64,000 bases of DNA from Flavobacteriales bacterium (GTDB lineage: Bacteria; Bacteroidota; Bacteroidia; Flavobacteriales_C; GCA-002722245). Both the position numbers and the translations under genes were made by a program. Below the pieces are notes generated by a model. It was not told the origin of the DNA. It saw only the letters and a list, made by a program, of their open reading frames with translations, and searched no databases. The stretch spans positions 1 to 64,000 of the forward strand of contig CANFBW010000013.1 in NCBI GenBank assembly GCA_947444925.1. The letters are read 5' to 3'. This document shows, one piece after another, positions 9,511 to 18,790 of the stretch (its first letter is position 1; each line of letters begins with the position of its first letter).

Positions 9511-9900
9511 CTACTAATAATAAACACCCCACACAATGCCTTTGATGTTTCTAAAACCCATCGAAATGGGCATTTGAAAAATAACTATAGAAAGCAGCGC
9601 TTGGCATATCTTTAATAATAGCAAACATTAATTCAAAGCTTCCGTATAGACCCACTATTACATGATGAAAATTAAATAATCAAAGCTTTGCATTTAAAAA
9701 AAACCAAAGTTGCTGTTGCAAGATGTATCTACAAAGAATAAACCGCAAGAAATGCTCAATGAAATACAAAACAAATACAAAGAGAAAAGGAACTAAATCT
9801 TACACCATCGTACATAAAAACGTGCTACTTAAACGATATTTATACTAACGTATGACTCCCCTTAAACCTTCAATAACAGAGTTTTACAAACAAAATAGAT

Positions 9901-9915
9901 TGCATTTTAAGCGCA
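9901..9915 (+). promoter_or_regulatory. Operator-like motif, copy 4 (TGCATTTTAAGCGCA)
   Basis: It fits TGNNTNNTAAGCGCA and lies upstream of the operon beginning at 10052. It is 98 bp from the -7 element at 10013, against 57-58 bp for copies 2 and 3. The difference of about 40 bp is close to four helical turns. Confidence 0.45.
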
Positions 9916-9990
9916 CACAAAATCTAATTAAACGATTGATTTTCAGATTTTTATGTGTTATTAGATTAAAAAAAATAGTTTTAATTTCAC

Positions 9991-10021
9991 TTGATTAATG
10001 CCCATTTATGATCTATACTTG
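9991..10021 (+). promoter_or_regulatory. Bacteroidota-type promoter for the GH16 operon
   Basis: TTG at 9991-9993 is followed after 20 bp by TATACTTG (10014-10021), one mismatch from TAnnTTTG. The start codon at 10052 is 30 bp further on. The operator-like motif at 9901 is upstream of it, as expected for an activator. Confidence 0.5.
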
Positions 10022-10051
10022 TTTTGATAACAAACTAAAGCACTTCAATCA

Positions 10052-10636
10052 ATGAAAAGGTATCTAGTATTAATAGCAGCTTTTGTTCTAATTGGATCCT
10101 TTGCGTTCACAACTCCGCAAAGCGATGAAACGGAAAGTTACTACGTCTATGCTGATGGATTTGTGCACGGCATCCCTACTGGTTTTATGGGCGAGCACGA
10201 CGGTAAGAGCTTAAAACTCGATGTATCATGCAAAACAGAACCGTATAAAGGAGAAAGTTGCTTAAAACTTGCTGTAGACAACTCTGAAACTTGGAGAGGA
10301 CTTCACATTCAATTCACAGGCGCTTGGAATGCACAAATGCGTGAAGACGCAAAACTACCAGATCTTACGCCCTATGACAAACTCGAATTTTACGCCAAAG
10401 CAGATCCCGTAAATGGAGAGCCATACATTTTAAGCACCATCGGTATTGGCGGGGGAGGTGCACCCGAAGACAAAGTGGAAGACTCCTACTTAGAAATTGG
10501 CAGTACCTGGAAAAAATACAGCATCAGCATCAAAGGAGCCGATTTCAAAAGAGTAAACACCCTATTGTTTATGGTGCTCCCAGTAGGAACCCTTTACCTT
10601 GACGAAATTCGTTTTACAAAAAAAATAAAAAAATAA
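10052..10636 (+). CDS. Small secreted beta-sandwich protein of the GH16 operon
   Basis: A 194-residue protein with an N-terminal signal peptide (MKRYLVLIAAFVLIGSFAF). The mature part is beta-rich and ends in a strand LYLDEIRFTKK. Segments such as WRGLHIQFTGAW, YDKLEFYAKAD and GSTWKKYSISIKG resemble galactose-binding-like or CBM11/CIA30-type beta-sandwiches that bind glycans. No catalytic motif or T9SS domain is present. It is the first gene of the operon and lies 9 bp before the GH16 gene. A periplasmic or surface glucan-binding role is inferred from fold impression and context; the family is not certain. Confidence 0.65.
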   Translation: MKRYLVLIAAFVLIGSFAFTTPQSDETESYYVYADGFVHGIPTGFMGEHDGKSLKLDVSCKTEPYKGESCLKLAVDNSETWRGLHIQFTGAWNAQMREDAKLPDLTPYDKLEFYAKADPVNGEPYILSTIGIGGGGAPEDKVEDSYLEIGSTWKKYSISIKGADFKRVNTLLFMVLPVGTLYLDEIRFTKKIKK

Positions 10637-10645
10637 GCTTTGACT

Positions 10646-11545
10646 ATGCTGAGATACAACCCAATAAAACTAATGACCATCCTCTTCCTTGCTTTGCTAG
10701 GGAGCGCATGCTCCACGGTAACTATGGTGGAACAAGAAGATCTATACGTACCGGAGTCGGAAATGGTCACGATAGACAACACGTCAACCATTGACAATGG
10801 CTATAAACCATCACTTAAACGCAAAGGCTGGGAGTTAATTTGGGCAGATGAATTCAATGACAAGAAACTTGACACTAGCAAATGGAACTACGAAGTTAAT
10901 GGCGATGGCGGCGGCAACAATGAATTACAGTACTACACTGCATCGCCGAACAACGTTTACATGTTAGAGAACAAATACCTCGTGCTCAAAGCCATCAAGC
11001 AAAATTACAAAGGCAAAATGTATACATCAGGGCGATTAAACACAAGATACAAACATGGTTGGATATACGGCCGTTTTGACATACGCGCTAAAACGCCAGT
11101 ACAACAAGGTATTTGGCCGGCCATTTGGATGCTTCCTACCGACTATGTTTATGGAACGTGGCCTCAAAGTGGTGAAATTGACATCATGGAATCGGTAGGT
11201 CATCAGCCAAAATCATGCGTGGGCACAATGCACTTCGGACAACCATGGCCCAACAATTCTTACAAAGGAAAAACTATTGACGTCGCTGAAGGCGACCTTT
11301 CTACTGCCTTTCATTTATATTCAGTAGAATGGGAGCCCAAAGAAATCAGATGGTACATTGACGACAGCTTGTATTCCACTATGACACCAGCCAACACAGA
11401 TCCGCAGAGATGGCCCTTTGACCAAACATTTCACATGATATTGAACTTAGCGGTTGGTGGGCAATGGCCAGGTCCGCCAGATGAGAACACCACATTCCCA
11501 AAATACATGTACGTAGACTATGTACGTGTATACCAAAAAAAATAA
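10646..11545 (+). CDS. GH16 endo-beta-1,3-glucanase (laminarinase) lipoprotein
   Basis: A 299-residue GH16 enzyme expected to hydrolyse beta-1,3- or mixed-linkage beta-glucans. The catalytic signature E-x-D-x-x-E is intact in GEIDIMESVG, with Glu177 as likely nucleophile, Asp179, and Glu182 as acid/base. Other family features are WADEFND near the start of the domain, NELQYYT, the GRFDIRAK strand and WPAIWML, and the terminal strand MYVDYVRVYQKK. The N-terminus (MLRYNPIKLMTILFLALLGSAC) looks like a lipoprotein signal with Cys22, though Gly rather than Leu is at -3. The protein probably sits in the outer membrane. ATG at 10646 is preferred to an upstream TTG at 10640. Confidence 0.9.
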   Translation: MLRYNPIKLMTILFLALLGSACSTVTMVEQEDLYVPESEMVTIDNTSTIDNGYKPSLKRKGWELIWADEFNDKKLDTSKWNYEVNGDGGGNNELQYYTASPNNVYMLENKYLVLKAIKQNYKGKMYTSGRLNTRYKHGWIYGRFDIRAKTPVQQGIWPAIWMLPTDYVYGTWPQSGEIDIMESVGHQPKSCVGTMHFGQPWPNNSYKGKTIDVAEGDLSTAFHLYSVEWEPKEIRWYIDDSLYSTMTPANTDPQRWPFDQTFHMILNLAVGGQWPGPPDENTTFPKYMYVDYVRVYQKK

Positions 11546-11570
11546 ATACTCATTATAACTTATTGAAATA

Positions 11571-13529
11571 ATGCATATTAAAATAAAAAACAAACGTATT
11601 CTGAACCTACTTTTCATTTGCTGTGCGGGCGTGAGCCAAGTGAATGCACAACAAAGTGAAGCAGATTCCTTGAAACAAGTTTTCACCCCTTGGGCAATGG
11701 TTAGAAAATCTTTGGTGCGCGTAAACACATCCGATGGAATTAGCTCTCCCATTGAAAAAGGCCTATTCAAAGACTTCCTAAGCGGGATTCAAACCGGAGG
11801 TTACTACAGAGGTTTTTTCTACAATAGAGACATGAATCAAACCTATGGAGATGGCGCCAAACGCAGTATGAATGTGGGCGATGGTTACTATGACCCTACT
11901 ATGTTTTTATACGTTGGGGGCCAACCAAGTCCTACGATGAGTTTTGGTACCGAAATCATGATAGGCAATCCATTTCTTGTTTACAAGGGACCAGGAATTG
12001 GTGGGGCTCCCACCGTGAGTCCATTTTTCTCAGCTGTTTTAAGAGGAAACATCAGCACCCCAATCGGTAATTTCTTTTTAATTGCTGGTGGAATTGAATG
12101 GACTAAATTAACGCCTTTCACATTTGGCGCCAACGTAGGCCTAAATCGCTTTAGTATCTTCGAGCGCCGACCGTGGGATCCGGCAGGAAATGTAAAAACA
12201 CGTTACGCCTCCTATTACTATAGTGGATCAATTGCTCAGGACAACAGATTTGGCACCCAAGCTTTCAAAGGCTTTATGTTGACGGGTTTGATCACTAAAA
12301 TCAACACCAATGTGGATGTGTTTTACGGAAAAACTGGTGCTAACGGCGGAATCAGTAGAGAAAATGAAGTAAAACCTTCTCAAAACTTAGGCGTCCGTTT
12401 GAAGAAAAACTTCAAAGACAATATGTATGTAAGTTTGAATACATTCAACAACTTCAATCGGTCTGACAGTCTTAAATCAACTAACGATGTTCAGTGGAAT
12501 ATTTTCACGAGTGAATTTTCATTCAAAATAAAAGACATTTCCCTGAAAGGAGAAATAGGTGGAGGACGCTACATGAGTCCGACCTACAAGGAAGACTGGA
12601 GTGAAGGTATCATTTTAGATTTATCGATTCCAAAAAAATACACGCTCATTCCTTTAGATTTTCGTTACTACACCATTGGAAAAAGTTTCACCAGCAACGT
12701 TGCCAATTTCAACAATACCACCATCAAAGAAGTGTACACCGGGTACCAAGGAAATACTGGCACGTCTTCGCTGCAACCCTTTGGTCCATCTCTCGACAAT
12801 GTGGGTGATTTGGCCAACAATAGAATGGGAGGTGCTGTAAACACTAACTTCAAAGTCGGGAAATTGATGGTGTCAACCGGCACTCAGATTTCAGCAGAAA
12901 AAGAACTTATGGCGAACAGCACAGTGTTAAATTACAGCCACAGAGTCAATAGTTTATTATGGTCGAGATTGCCCGGATATTTCCCTATTCCAGCAATGTT
13001 TGGACCGAACAACAGAGTAGGCACTTACTATAGAGGCGCTTACGAACAAGTGCATGTAAATGACACGACGAACAAAGGCAAAGCGCAATTCAAAAGGTTT
13101 TACAATGCTTTCGATTTTCAGTTGAAATACAAAATGTCTGTTTTAAATCGCGATTTGTATGTTAACTACCTCGGGACATTTAGTTCGGTGCAAAAACAAT
13201 TTTCAGCTTTCACTAAATTTGACAATAGTGCTTACATCAGAGCTCAATACCACGAAATGGATGTATACTATCAAATACATAAAAATTTCATTCTCACGCT
13301 ATACGGAGGCATAGAACTGATTAAAGGGAATAATGAAACTGATTTGGGCACAAATCTTTTGCCTAGAGATCAGATCGGGAAAGCAATTGGGGTCGGTTTC
13401 GATTTCTCCCTTTCAAACTCAACCACCCTATACCTCCGTCAAAGATGGTTCTCTTTTGAAGACAAAAATTTCGCCACTGAGAAATTCTCTGGAAATGAAG
13501 GCACTCTCGAATTAAAAGTAATGTTTTAA
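11571..13529 (+). CDS. Predicted outer-membrane beta-barrel protein 1 of the glucan locus
   Basis: A 652-residue protein with a signal peptide ending VNAQ. The mature chain is rich in alternating aromatic and polar residues, Gly, Asn and Tyr, as in transmembrane beta-strands, and ends LELKVMF with the terminal Phe typical of barrels inserted by BAM. There is no TonB box, plug domain or carboxypeptidase-like domain, so it is not a SusC homologue. It lies 25 bp after the GH16 gene and just before a second barrel. A passive porin or channel for oligosaccharides, or a scaffold for the surface enzymes, would fit. The family is not recognised. Confidence 0.65.
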   Translation: MHIKIKNKRILNLLFICCAGVSQVNAQQSEADSLKQVFTPWAMVRKSLVRVNTSDGISSPIEKGLFKDFLSGIQTGGYYRGFFYNRDMNQTYGDGAKRSMNVGDGYYDPTMFLYVGGQPSPTMSFGTEIMIGNPFLVYKGPGIGGAPTVSPFFSAVLRGNISTPIGNFFLIAGGIEWTKLTPFTFGANVGLNRFSIFERRPWDPAGNVKTRYASYYYSGSIAQDNRFGTQAFKGFMLTGLITKINTNVDVFYGKTGANGGISRENEVKPSQNLGVRLKKNFKDNMYVSLNTFNNFNRSDSLKSTNDVQWNIFTSEFSFKIKDISLKGEIGGGRYMSPTYKEDWSEGIILDLSIPKKYTLIPLDFRYYTIGKSFTSNVANFNNTTIKEVYTGYQGNTGTSSLQPFGPSLDNVGDLANNRMGGAVNTNFKVGKLMVSTGTQISAEKELMANSTVLNYSHRVNSLLWSRLPGYFPIPAMFGPNNRVGTYYRGAYEQVHVNDTTNKGKAQFKRFYNAFDFQLKYKMSVLNRDLYVNYLGTFSSVQKQFSAFTKFDNSAYIRAQYHEMDVYYQIHKNFILTLYGGIELIKGNNETDLGTNLLPRDQIGKAIGVGFDFSLSNSTTLYLRQRWFSFEDKNFATEKFSGNEGTLELKVMF

Positions 13530-13645
13530 AGAAAACAACTATGAAAGGCTCCTCATTCCAGCATAGACCAATGAATTTAAGTCATGGCATAAAAGATGAC
13601 AAAAATAAACACATGCAACTTATGAAAAACTTATATACACCTACC

Positions 13646-15349
13646 ATGAATAAAAAAACAATAGTACTTTGTTTGATGCTCATCAGTATTCAGTTCTTGA
13701 ATGCGCAAGATGATAAAATCAAATTCGGCGCGTATTCCAGAGCGTTTCAACAAATAAATACACTTGGTAACCCTGGCGACAAAAATGCCAATCATACCGC
13801 AAACGGAAATGTATTGATGGACTTAGGCATTAATATCAATCCGGATAAAAAGACGGAAATTCAAGCCATTGTCCGTTTTAGCAATAATTTCAGTGGCTTC
13901 TATACTGCAGGAGCAGCTGCAACTTTGCGACAATTATACGTAAAGGGAACTGTAGCCAAATATTTCAACTATCAGGTTGGGGACATGTACATGAAATTAA
14001 CTCCTTACACTTTCTTCAATAACAGTTCAGAAGGATCGGTGAATGAAGCGACTATTTTTAGCGACTTGCGAAGAGATTACACCAACTACGAAAACTTAAG
14101 CGCAAGAGGCAATGCATGGTGGCAACAAGGAGCTGCAACAAACTTCGCTTTTGCCTTCAACGAAACTTTCATAGATTCAATTAAAGTAGATGCTTTCTTT
14201 TTGCGCAACAGAGCCAGCTATGCTACCTTCCCATCTGCTTTTCATGCCGGCGGAAAAATAACAATTACGCAGAGCCCACGCTTAAAAATTGCAGCCAACT
14301 ATGTTGACCTATTTGATGTGGCGGCGAGCCTAAAAACAGATACTGTACTGCTATACAACCCAGTCGCAACAGGAGAAATCAATTACAAAATAATCAATGG
14401 CGCAAACACTCAGTTATCATTGATCGGCGAAGGCGGTTACTCCGAAAACGCGCACAGCGCTTTCAAATCAGGAAGTACGATTGGTTATTTCTGGGACGCT
14501 GGATTACAGTTGAATTTAAAGAAACAACACTTAATCATCAGTTCAAACTACATTTATGTAGCTCCTGAATTCTACAGTTCAGCAGCGCAAAGCAAACGAG
14601 TGAACTACAATAACACCGTTTCAAATTTTCAATTGTATAGTGACACAATGCCCCGCGGCATAAGCGTATTTGATTTAATGAGAGACCCAGGTATCTACAA
14701 CCAAAAAATATCAAGAAGTTTAATGTCATATAATCCCATGTACGGAAATGCTCAGCCATATGGAAAAGCAACTCCTAATAGAACTGGACTTCAATTGAAC
14801 ATGCAATACAAAGATTCTTTAGAGAAAATTGTAGCCGATGTTGACGCGGCTTACTTGTCAGAGATCGCTGGTGTGGGGTCCAAACAATACAGAACATTCC
14901 TGGTTCTGAAAGGGGCTATTGACTTCAATATTCACAAGTTCTTCGATTGGAAAAAACGACTTATTGTGACTACTGGATACAGCTTCGAATCCACAAACAG
15001 AAGTGGCGCTGATGCAGAAAAAGTTAATCTGTCGAACAATTTACTGGACCTTGGTTTAGAAGTAGAAGTATTTAAAAAGATGAGTGTTTTGGGAGGTTAT
15101 AAAATGCTGACATCAAAAGGAAATGAATTTATTTCCGTTAGAAACGTTTACAATGACGTAATTGTAAACAACAACTCAACAAATATGAACGTAGCGCAAA
15201 CAATTATTGCTTTTGGATTGAAATACCGTTTCAGCGAAAAATCATATTTAACCATTCAAGATCATTTGTTCTCTTATCAGGACAAAAGCGCAAGTAATAA
15301 AAACTACTCGCTGAGTCAGATTTTAGTTATGTTCAACATGAACTTTTAA
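13646..15349 (+). CDS. Predicted outer-membrane beta-barrel protein 2 of the glucan locus
   Basis: A 567-residue protein from the start chosen at the signal peptide MNKKTIVLCLMLISIQFLNAQ; in-frame ATGs at 13541 and 13622 would add a hydrophilic leader. The mature chain begins DDKIKFGAYSRAFQQINT and continues with amphipathic beta-strands to the end ILVMFNMNF, a C-terminal Phe signature. It resembles porin-like proteins that line up in tandem, but no SusC-type plug is present. The coding region follows the first barrel closely and precedes a lipoprotein, so barrel and lipoprotein may form a complex. Function is inferred only from topology and neighbours. Confidence 0.6.
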   Translation: MNKKTIVLCLMLISIQFLNAQDDKIKFGAYSRAFQQINTLGNPGDKNANHTANGNVLMDLGININPDKKTEIQAIVRFSNNFSGFYTAGAAATLRQLYVKGTVAKYFNYQVGDMYMKLTPYTFFNNSSEGSVNEATIFSDLRRDYTNYENLSARGNAWWQQGAATNFAFAFNETFIDSIKVDAFFLRNRASYATFPSAFHAGGKITITQSPRLKIAANYVDLFDVAASLKTDTVLLYNPVATGEINYKIINGANTQLSLIGEGGYSENAHSAFKSGSTIGYFWDAGLQLNLKKQHLIISSNYIYVAPEFYSSAAQSKRVNYNNTVSNFQLYSDTMPRGISVFDLMRDPGIYNQKISRSLMSYNPMYGNAQPYGKATPNRTGLQLNMQYKDSLEKIVADVDAAYLSEIAGVGSKQYRTFLVLKGAIDFNIHKFFDWKKRLIVTTGYSFESTNRSGADAEKVNLSNNLLDLGLEVEVFKKMSVLGGYKMLTSKGNEFISVRNVYNDVIVNNNSTNMNVAQTIIAFGLKYRFSEKSYLTIQDHLFSYQDKSASNKNYSLSQILVMFNMNF

Positions 15350-15360
15350 TTGCAAAAATT

Positions 15361-16416
15361 ATGAAGTACTTCTCATATATACCCGCTGGTCTAATTGTCC
15401 TTCTGCTGTTTGCAGTCGGCTGCAGAAAAGACACACTAGGACCTTCGCTTGTTGAAATGCACGGTCCGGTTACAGTAACTGAACCCTTCTCCGCAAGCAA
15501 GAACTCCGTTGATTTTTCTAAAAATGAACAGGTACATTTTACTGCAAAATTTGAAAACGATGCAGCATGGATCGTTACAGTTAAAGGCCAGATAAGCGGC
15601 GCTGTAAAAACTTTTGAGGGCGCCTCTAAGAGTGTAGATATTTCCAATTCAGTATGGACGGGTTATGCCAACACTATTCCTTCTTTTCAGGTAGAACCGG
15701 TAACAGCAACCTTGTCCTTTAAATACACCGCCGATACTTTTAAAACAACAATCAATGCCACAGGCTTGAGAGATCTAGATAAAAATGCGGTTCTCATTAC
15801 CGATTTTTCTCATTTTAAATTTATACATCAATGGGATGTAGATGCCAATCACAACTTAATTAAAAATGCGGACTGGAAATACATCGATACCGCTTATAAA
15901 GCCTTCCCAAAAGCTGATGGTGGAGTGTATTGCACAATGGTTGGTCATCCATGGGTGGCATCAAATATGGATCCTTATATAAACTATTTAGACCTCACGA
16001 GTATTAATCCCCTAGTGCAAAACGCACCTTATTACCCACTACCAGCTGACTCAAATTCAGTTTACTTCAATGTTATGGTATATGGTACAGGAACGGCATC
16101 CACACGATTGCTCATAAATTTTCAAGAAGACCACATCACCTGCAGACACGCTGATATTGCTGTGAATTGGGAAGGATGGAAACTATTGAGTTACCGCTAT
16201 GCTGATTTACTTGATAATGTTACAACACCAAACCAACCCAACAAAATTACTATGGTTTCTTTTGTATTACTTTCATCTGCCACTGGTCCATATCCTGGAG
16301 ACAAAGCATATCCTACTCCACCTACAAATAAACCATTTGAAGATAAAAATCCATTTATGGTAGGAGTAGCATTTGACCATCCAATATTTACTTTACACAC
16401 GCCCTACCAACCATAA
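15361..16416 (+). CDS. Surface lipoprotein of the glucan locus, possible glycan-binding protein
   Basis: A 351-residue lipoprotein with a typical signal (MKYFSYIPAGLIVLLLFAVGC, lipobox AVGC, Cys21) followed by RKD. The chain is beta-rich. An Ig-like section (about residues 35-130) is followed by a domain with several Trp and Tyr residues, such as HPWVASNMDPYINYLDLT and NWEGWKLLSYRYADLL. In position it corresponds to surface glycan-binding lipoproteins of polysaccharide loci, 11 bp after a barrel gene and ahead of GH3, but I recognise no SusD or SusE/F family. No catalytic motif is evident. Confidence 0.65.
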   Translation: MKYFSYIPAGLIVLLLFAVGCRKDTLGPSLVEMHGPVTVTEPFSASKNSVDFSKNEQVHFTAKFENDAAWIVTVKGQISGAVKTFEGASKSVDISNSVWTGYANTIPSFQVEPVTATLSFKYTADTFKTTINATGLRDLDKNAVLITDFSHFKFIHQWDVDANHNLIKNADWKYIDTAYKAFPKADGGVYCTMVGHPWVASNMDPYINYLDLTSINPLVQNAPYYPLPADSNSVYFNVMVYGTGTASTRLLINFQEDHITCRHADIAVNWEGWKLLSYRYADLLDNVTTPNQPNKITMVSFVLLSSATGPYPGDKAYPTPPTNKPFEDKNPFMVGVAFDHPIFTLHTPYQP

Positions 16417-16448
16417 TTTTCTAAGCACAAAAAAATAAAAACCATATT

Positions 16449-18695
16449 GTGAATATTAAACTCATACCCCTATCCTTGTTGTGTCTGTTTTACACGACAT
16501 CTCCCGCTCAGCAAAATGCTGACGAAGCTACAATCGACAAGCTGATTGCTCAAATGACACTCGCTGAAAAAGTGGGACAAATGACACAGTTAACCCTCGA
16601 CAAAGTAGCCAAAGGCAAAGAATTTGACGACAACAAAACCATGGAAATAGATCCGCAAAAATTGGATTCTGTTTTGTTGCACTACCACGTTGGATCCATT
16701 TTAAACACAGGAACATACGCGCTTCCACGCGAAAAATGGTACGAGCTAATTTCTCAAATACAAAAAGTTGCTACGCAAAAAACACGAATGAAAATTCCTG
16801 TCCTGTATGGCATCGACGCCATACACGGCGCAACATTTACTGCTGGCTCTACCATCTTTCCACAGGAGCTGGCAATGGCTGCAACTTGGAACCCTTCGCT
16901 GGTTGAAAAAGCAGGAGCGATCTCAGCCTACGAAGTACGTGCATCGGCTATTCCGTGGAATTTCTCACCCGTATTGGATTTGGGCAGACAACCCCTCTGG
17001 TCTCGCTTTTTTGAAACCTTTGGCGAAGATCCCTACCTCGTTGCACAAATGGGAAAGGCCATCATTCACGGCTATCAAGGAGATGACTTCAACCATCCCG
17101 AAAAAGTTGCTGCCTGCTTAAAACACTACGTCGGCTATAGCAATTCGGTATCAGGAAAAGACCGCTCGCCCATTTTAATGCCTGAACGTTTGTTGAGAGA
17201 ATACTATTTGGTACCCTTTGCTGAAGCAGTGAAAAATGGCGCGATGACCGTAATGGTGAACTCAGCCGAAATCAATGGCACACCCGTGCACGCCGACTAC
17301 CACATCATCACCGAAATACTAAAACAAGAACTAAAATTCGACGGTTTTGCTGTTACCGATTGGGAAGACATCATTATGTTGTACTCGGTGCACAACGTTG
17401 CCGCAAACTACAAAGACGCTGTTGCAATGGCCATCAATGCAGGCATCGATATGAGCATGACGCCATCTGACGTTACTTTTTGCAAACTACTGATTGAAAA
17501 CGTAAATGAAGGCAAAGTTGCCATGAGCAGAATCGACGATGCCGTGAGAAGAATTTTACGTGTGAAAATAAAATTGGGTTTGTTTGAACACCCTTACTAC
17601 GACGCTAAAATGTATCCTAAATTTGCTTCCCCTGAATTTAGCAATCAAAATTATTTAACGGCCTTAGAAAGTGTAACGCTATTGAAAAACAACAACAACA
17701 TCATGCCATTGTCTAAAGGCAAAAAAGTTTTGGTAACAGGTGCTGGCGCCAACTTGCTGAATCCCTTAAATGGAGCATGGACCTATACTTGGCAGGGTGT
17801 TGAAACTAAACACAATCCAAAAGACAAAAAAACAGTTTTGCAAGCCATACAAGATGAACTAGGAGCTGACAAAACAATATATGTCGAGGGAACAAGCTAT
17901 GACAAAGATATCAATACAGCAGAAGCTGTTAAACAAGCCCAAAACGCCGACTACATTGTTGTTGTTTTGGCAGAAAAACCAAGTGCAGAAAAACCTGGAG
18001 ACATCGAAGATCTAACCATGGACAGAACGCAACTCAACCTGGTGAAAGAATTGGCTAAAAGCGGCAAACCCATCGTACTGGTCTTGTTGGAAAACCGCCC
18101 GCGCATCATTTCTGAAATAGAGCCCTTGGCTGCAGCCGTAGTAATGGCCTACCACCCAGGAAATGAAGGCGGAAGAGCTATAGCAGAAATCTTATTTGGC
18201 GATGCCAATCCGAGTGGAAAACTTCCTTTTACCTACCCGCGTTTCACTGGTTCTTTCACAACCTATGATTACAAAAAATCGGAAACCCGCGACATTAATT
18301 TTAAATTCAATGCAGTCAATCCTCAGTTTACTTTCGGTTCAGGATTGAGCTACACCACATTTCAATATAGTGATTTAAGCATTGACAAAACAAAAATAAC
18401 ATTGAACGACAGCCTTACTGTTACTGTGAAATTGACCAACACGGGCGCACGCGAAGGAAAAGAAGTGGTGCAAATGTATGTTCGTGACGAAGTCGCATCA
18501 ATTACACCCTCGAACAAGCGCTTGAGAGCCTTCTCTAAAGTGAATTTAAAGGCCGGAGAGAGCACAACACTAAGCTTTGTTATTCACCCTAAGGACTTGG
18601 CATTTGTAAATGCTAAAAACGAATGGATCACCGAAGCTGGAGATTTCACCGTGATGATAGATGGAATGAGCAAAGGATTTTTGTTGAGTAAATAA
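16449..18695 (+). CDS. bglX: GH3 beta-glucosidase, periplasmic
   Basis: A 748-residue GH3 enzyme of the BglX type that would release glucose from the ends of beta-gluco-oligosaccharides made by GH81 and GH16. It starts at GTG with a signal peptide ending SPAQ. The TIM-barrel domain (about residues 28-385) carries VLYGIDAIHG, KHYVGYS and the nucleophile motif FAVTDWED (Asp304). The alpha/beta sandwich follows, with YHPGNEGGRAIAEILFGD and NPSGKLPFTYPR. A fibronectin III-like C-terminal domain (VQMYVRD, LRAFSKVNLKAGES) ends the protein. It is the last gene of the locus and is followed by a strong hairpin. Substrate preference for beta-1,3 linkages is inferred from the neighbours. Confidence 0.9.
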   Translation: MNIKLIPLSLLCLFYTTSPAQQNADEATIDKLIAQMTLAEKVGQMTQLTLDKVAKGKEFDDNKTMEIDPQKLDSVLLHYHVGSILNTGTYALPREKWYELISQIQKVATQKTRMKIPVLYGIDAIHGATFTAGSTIFPQELAMAATWNPSLVEKAGAISAYEVRASAIPWNFSPVLDLGRQPLWSRFFETFGEDPYLVAQMGKAIIHGYQGDDFNHPEKVAACLKHYVGYSNSVSGKDRSPILMPERLLREYYLVPFAEAVKNGAMTVMVNSAEINGTPVHADYHIITEILKQELKFDGFAVTDWEDIIMLYSVHNVAANYKDAVAMAINAGIDMSMTPSDVTFCKLLIENVNEGKVAMSRIDDAVRRILRVKIKLGLFEHPYYDAKMYPKFASPEFSNQNYLTALESVTLLKNNNNIMPLSKGKKVLVTGAGANLLNPLNGAWTYTWQGVETKHNPKDKKTVLQAIQDELGADKTIYVEGTSYDKDINTAEAVKQAQNADYIVVVLAEKPSAEKPGDIEDLTMDRTQLNLVKELAKSGKPIVLVLLENRPRIISEIEPLAAAVVMAYHPGNEGGRAIAEILFGDANPSGKLPFTYPRFTGSFTTYDYKKSETRDINFKFNAVNPQFTFGSGLSYTTFQYSDLSIDKTKITLNDSLTVTVKLTNTGAREGKEVVQMYVRDEVASITPSNKRLRAFSKVNLKAGESTTLSFVIHPKDLAFVNAKNEWITEAGDFTVMIDGMSKGFLLSK

Positions 18696-18712
18696 CAAAA
18701 CACATACTATAA

Positions 18713-18753
18713 AACGAAAGAAGCAATCTCTAAAAGGGATTGCTTCTTTCGTT
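18713..18753 (+). terminator. 16-bp perfect hairpin after the GH3 gene
   Basis: AACGAAAGAAGCAATC (18713-18728) pairs perfectly with 18738-18753 around a 9-nt loop. It lies 17 bp after the GH3 stop codon. There is no T run after it, so it may end transcription in another way or protect the 3' end of the mRNA. Confidence 0.7.
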
Positions 18754-18790
18754 GACCATTTATTAGTTCTCCATCAATATAATACCCATA

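Larger units (their letters stand above)
8985..10051. other. 1.07-kb gene-poor gap
   Basis: After the terminator this stretch has only short or doubtful open frames. One of 45 codons begins at 9054, one of 98 codons lies at 9214-9510, and an ATG-less Lys-rich frame (ending LNEIQNKYKEKRN) lies at about 9698-9796. The sequence becomes very AT-rich from 9540. It may be decayed coding DNA, but no family could be recognised. The last 150 bp hold an operator-like motif and a promoter for the next operon. Confidence 0.4.
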
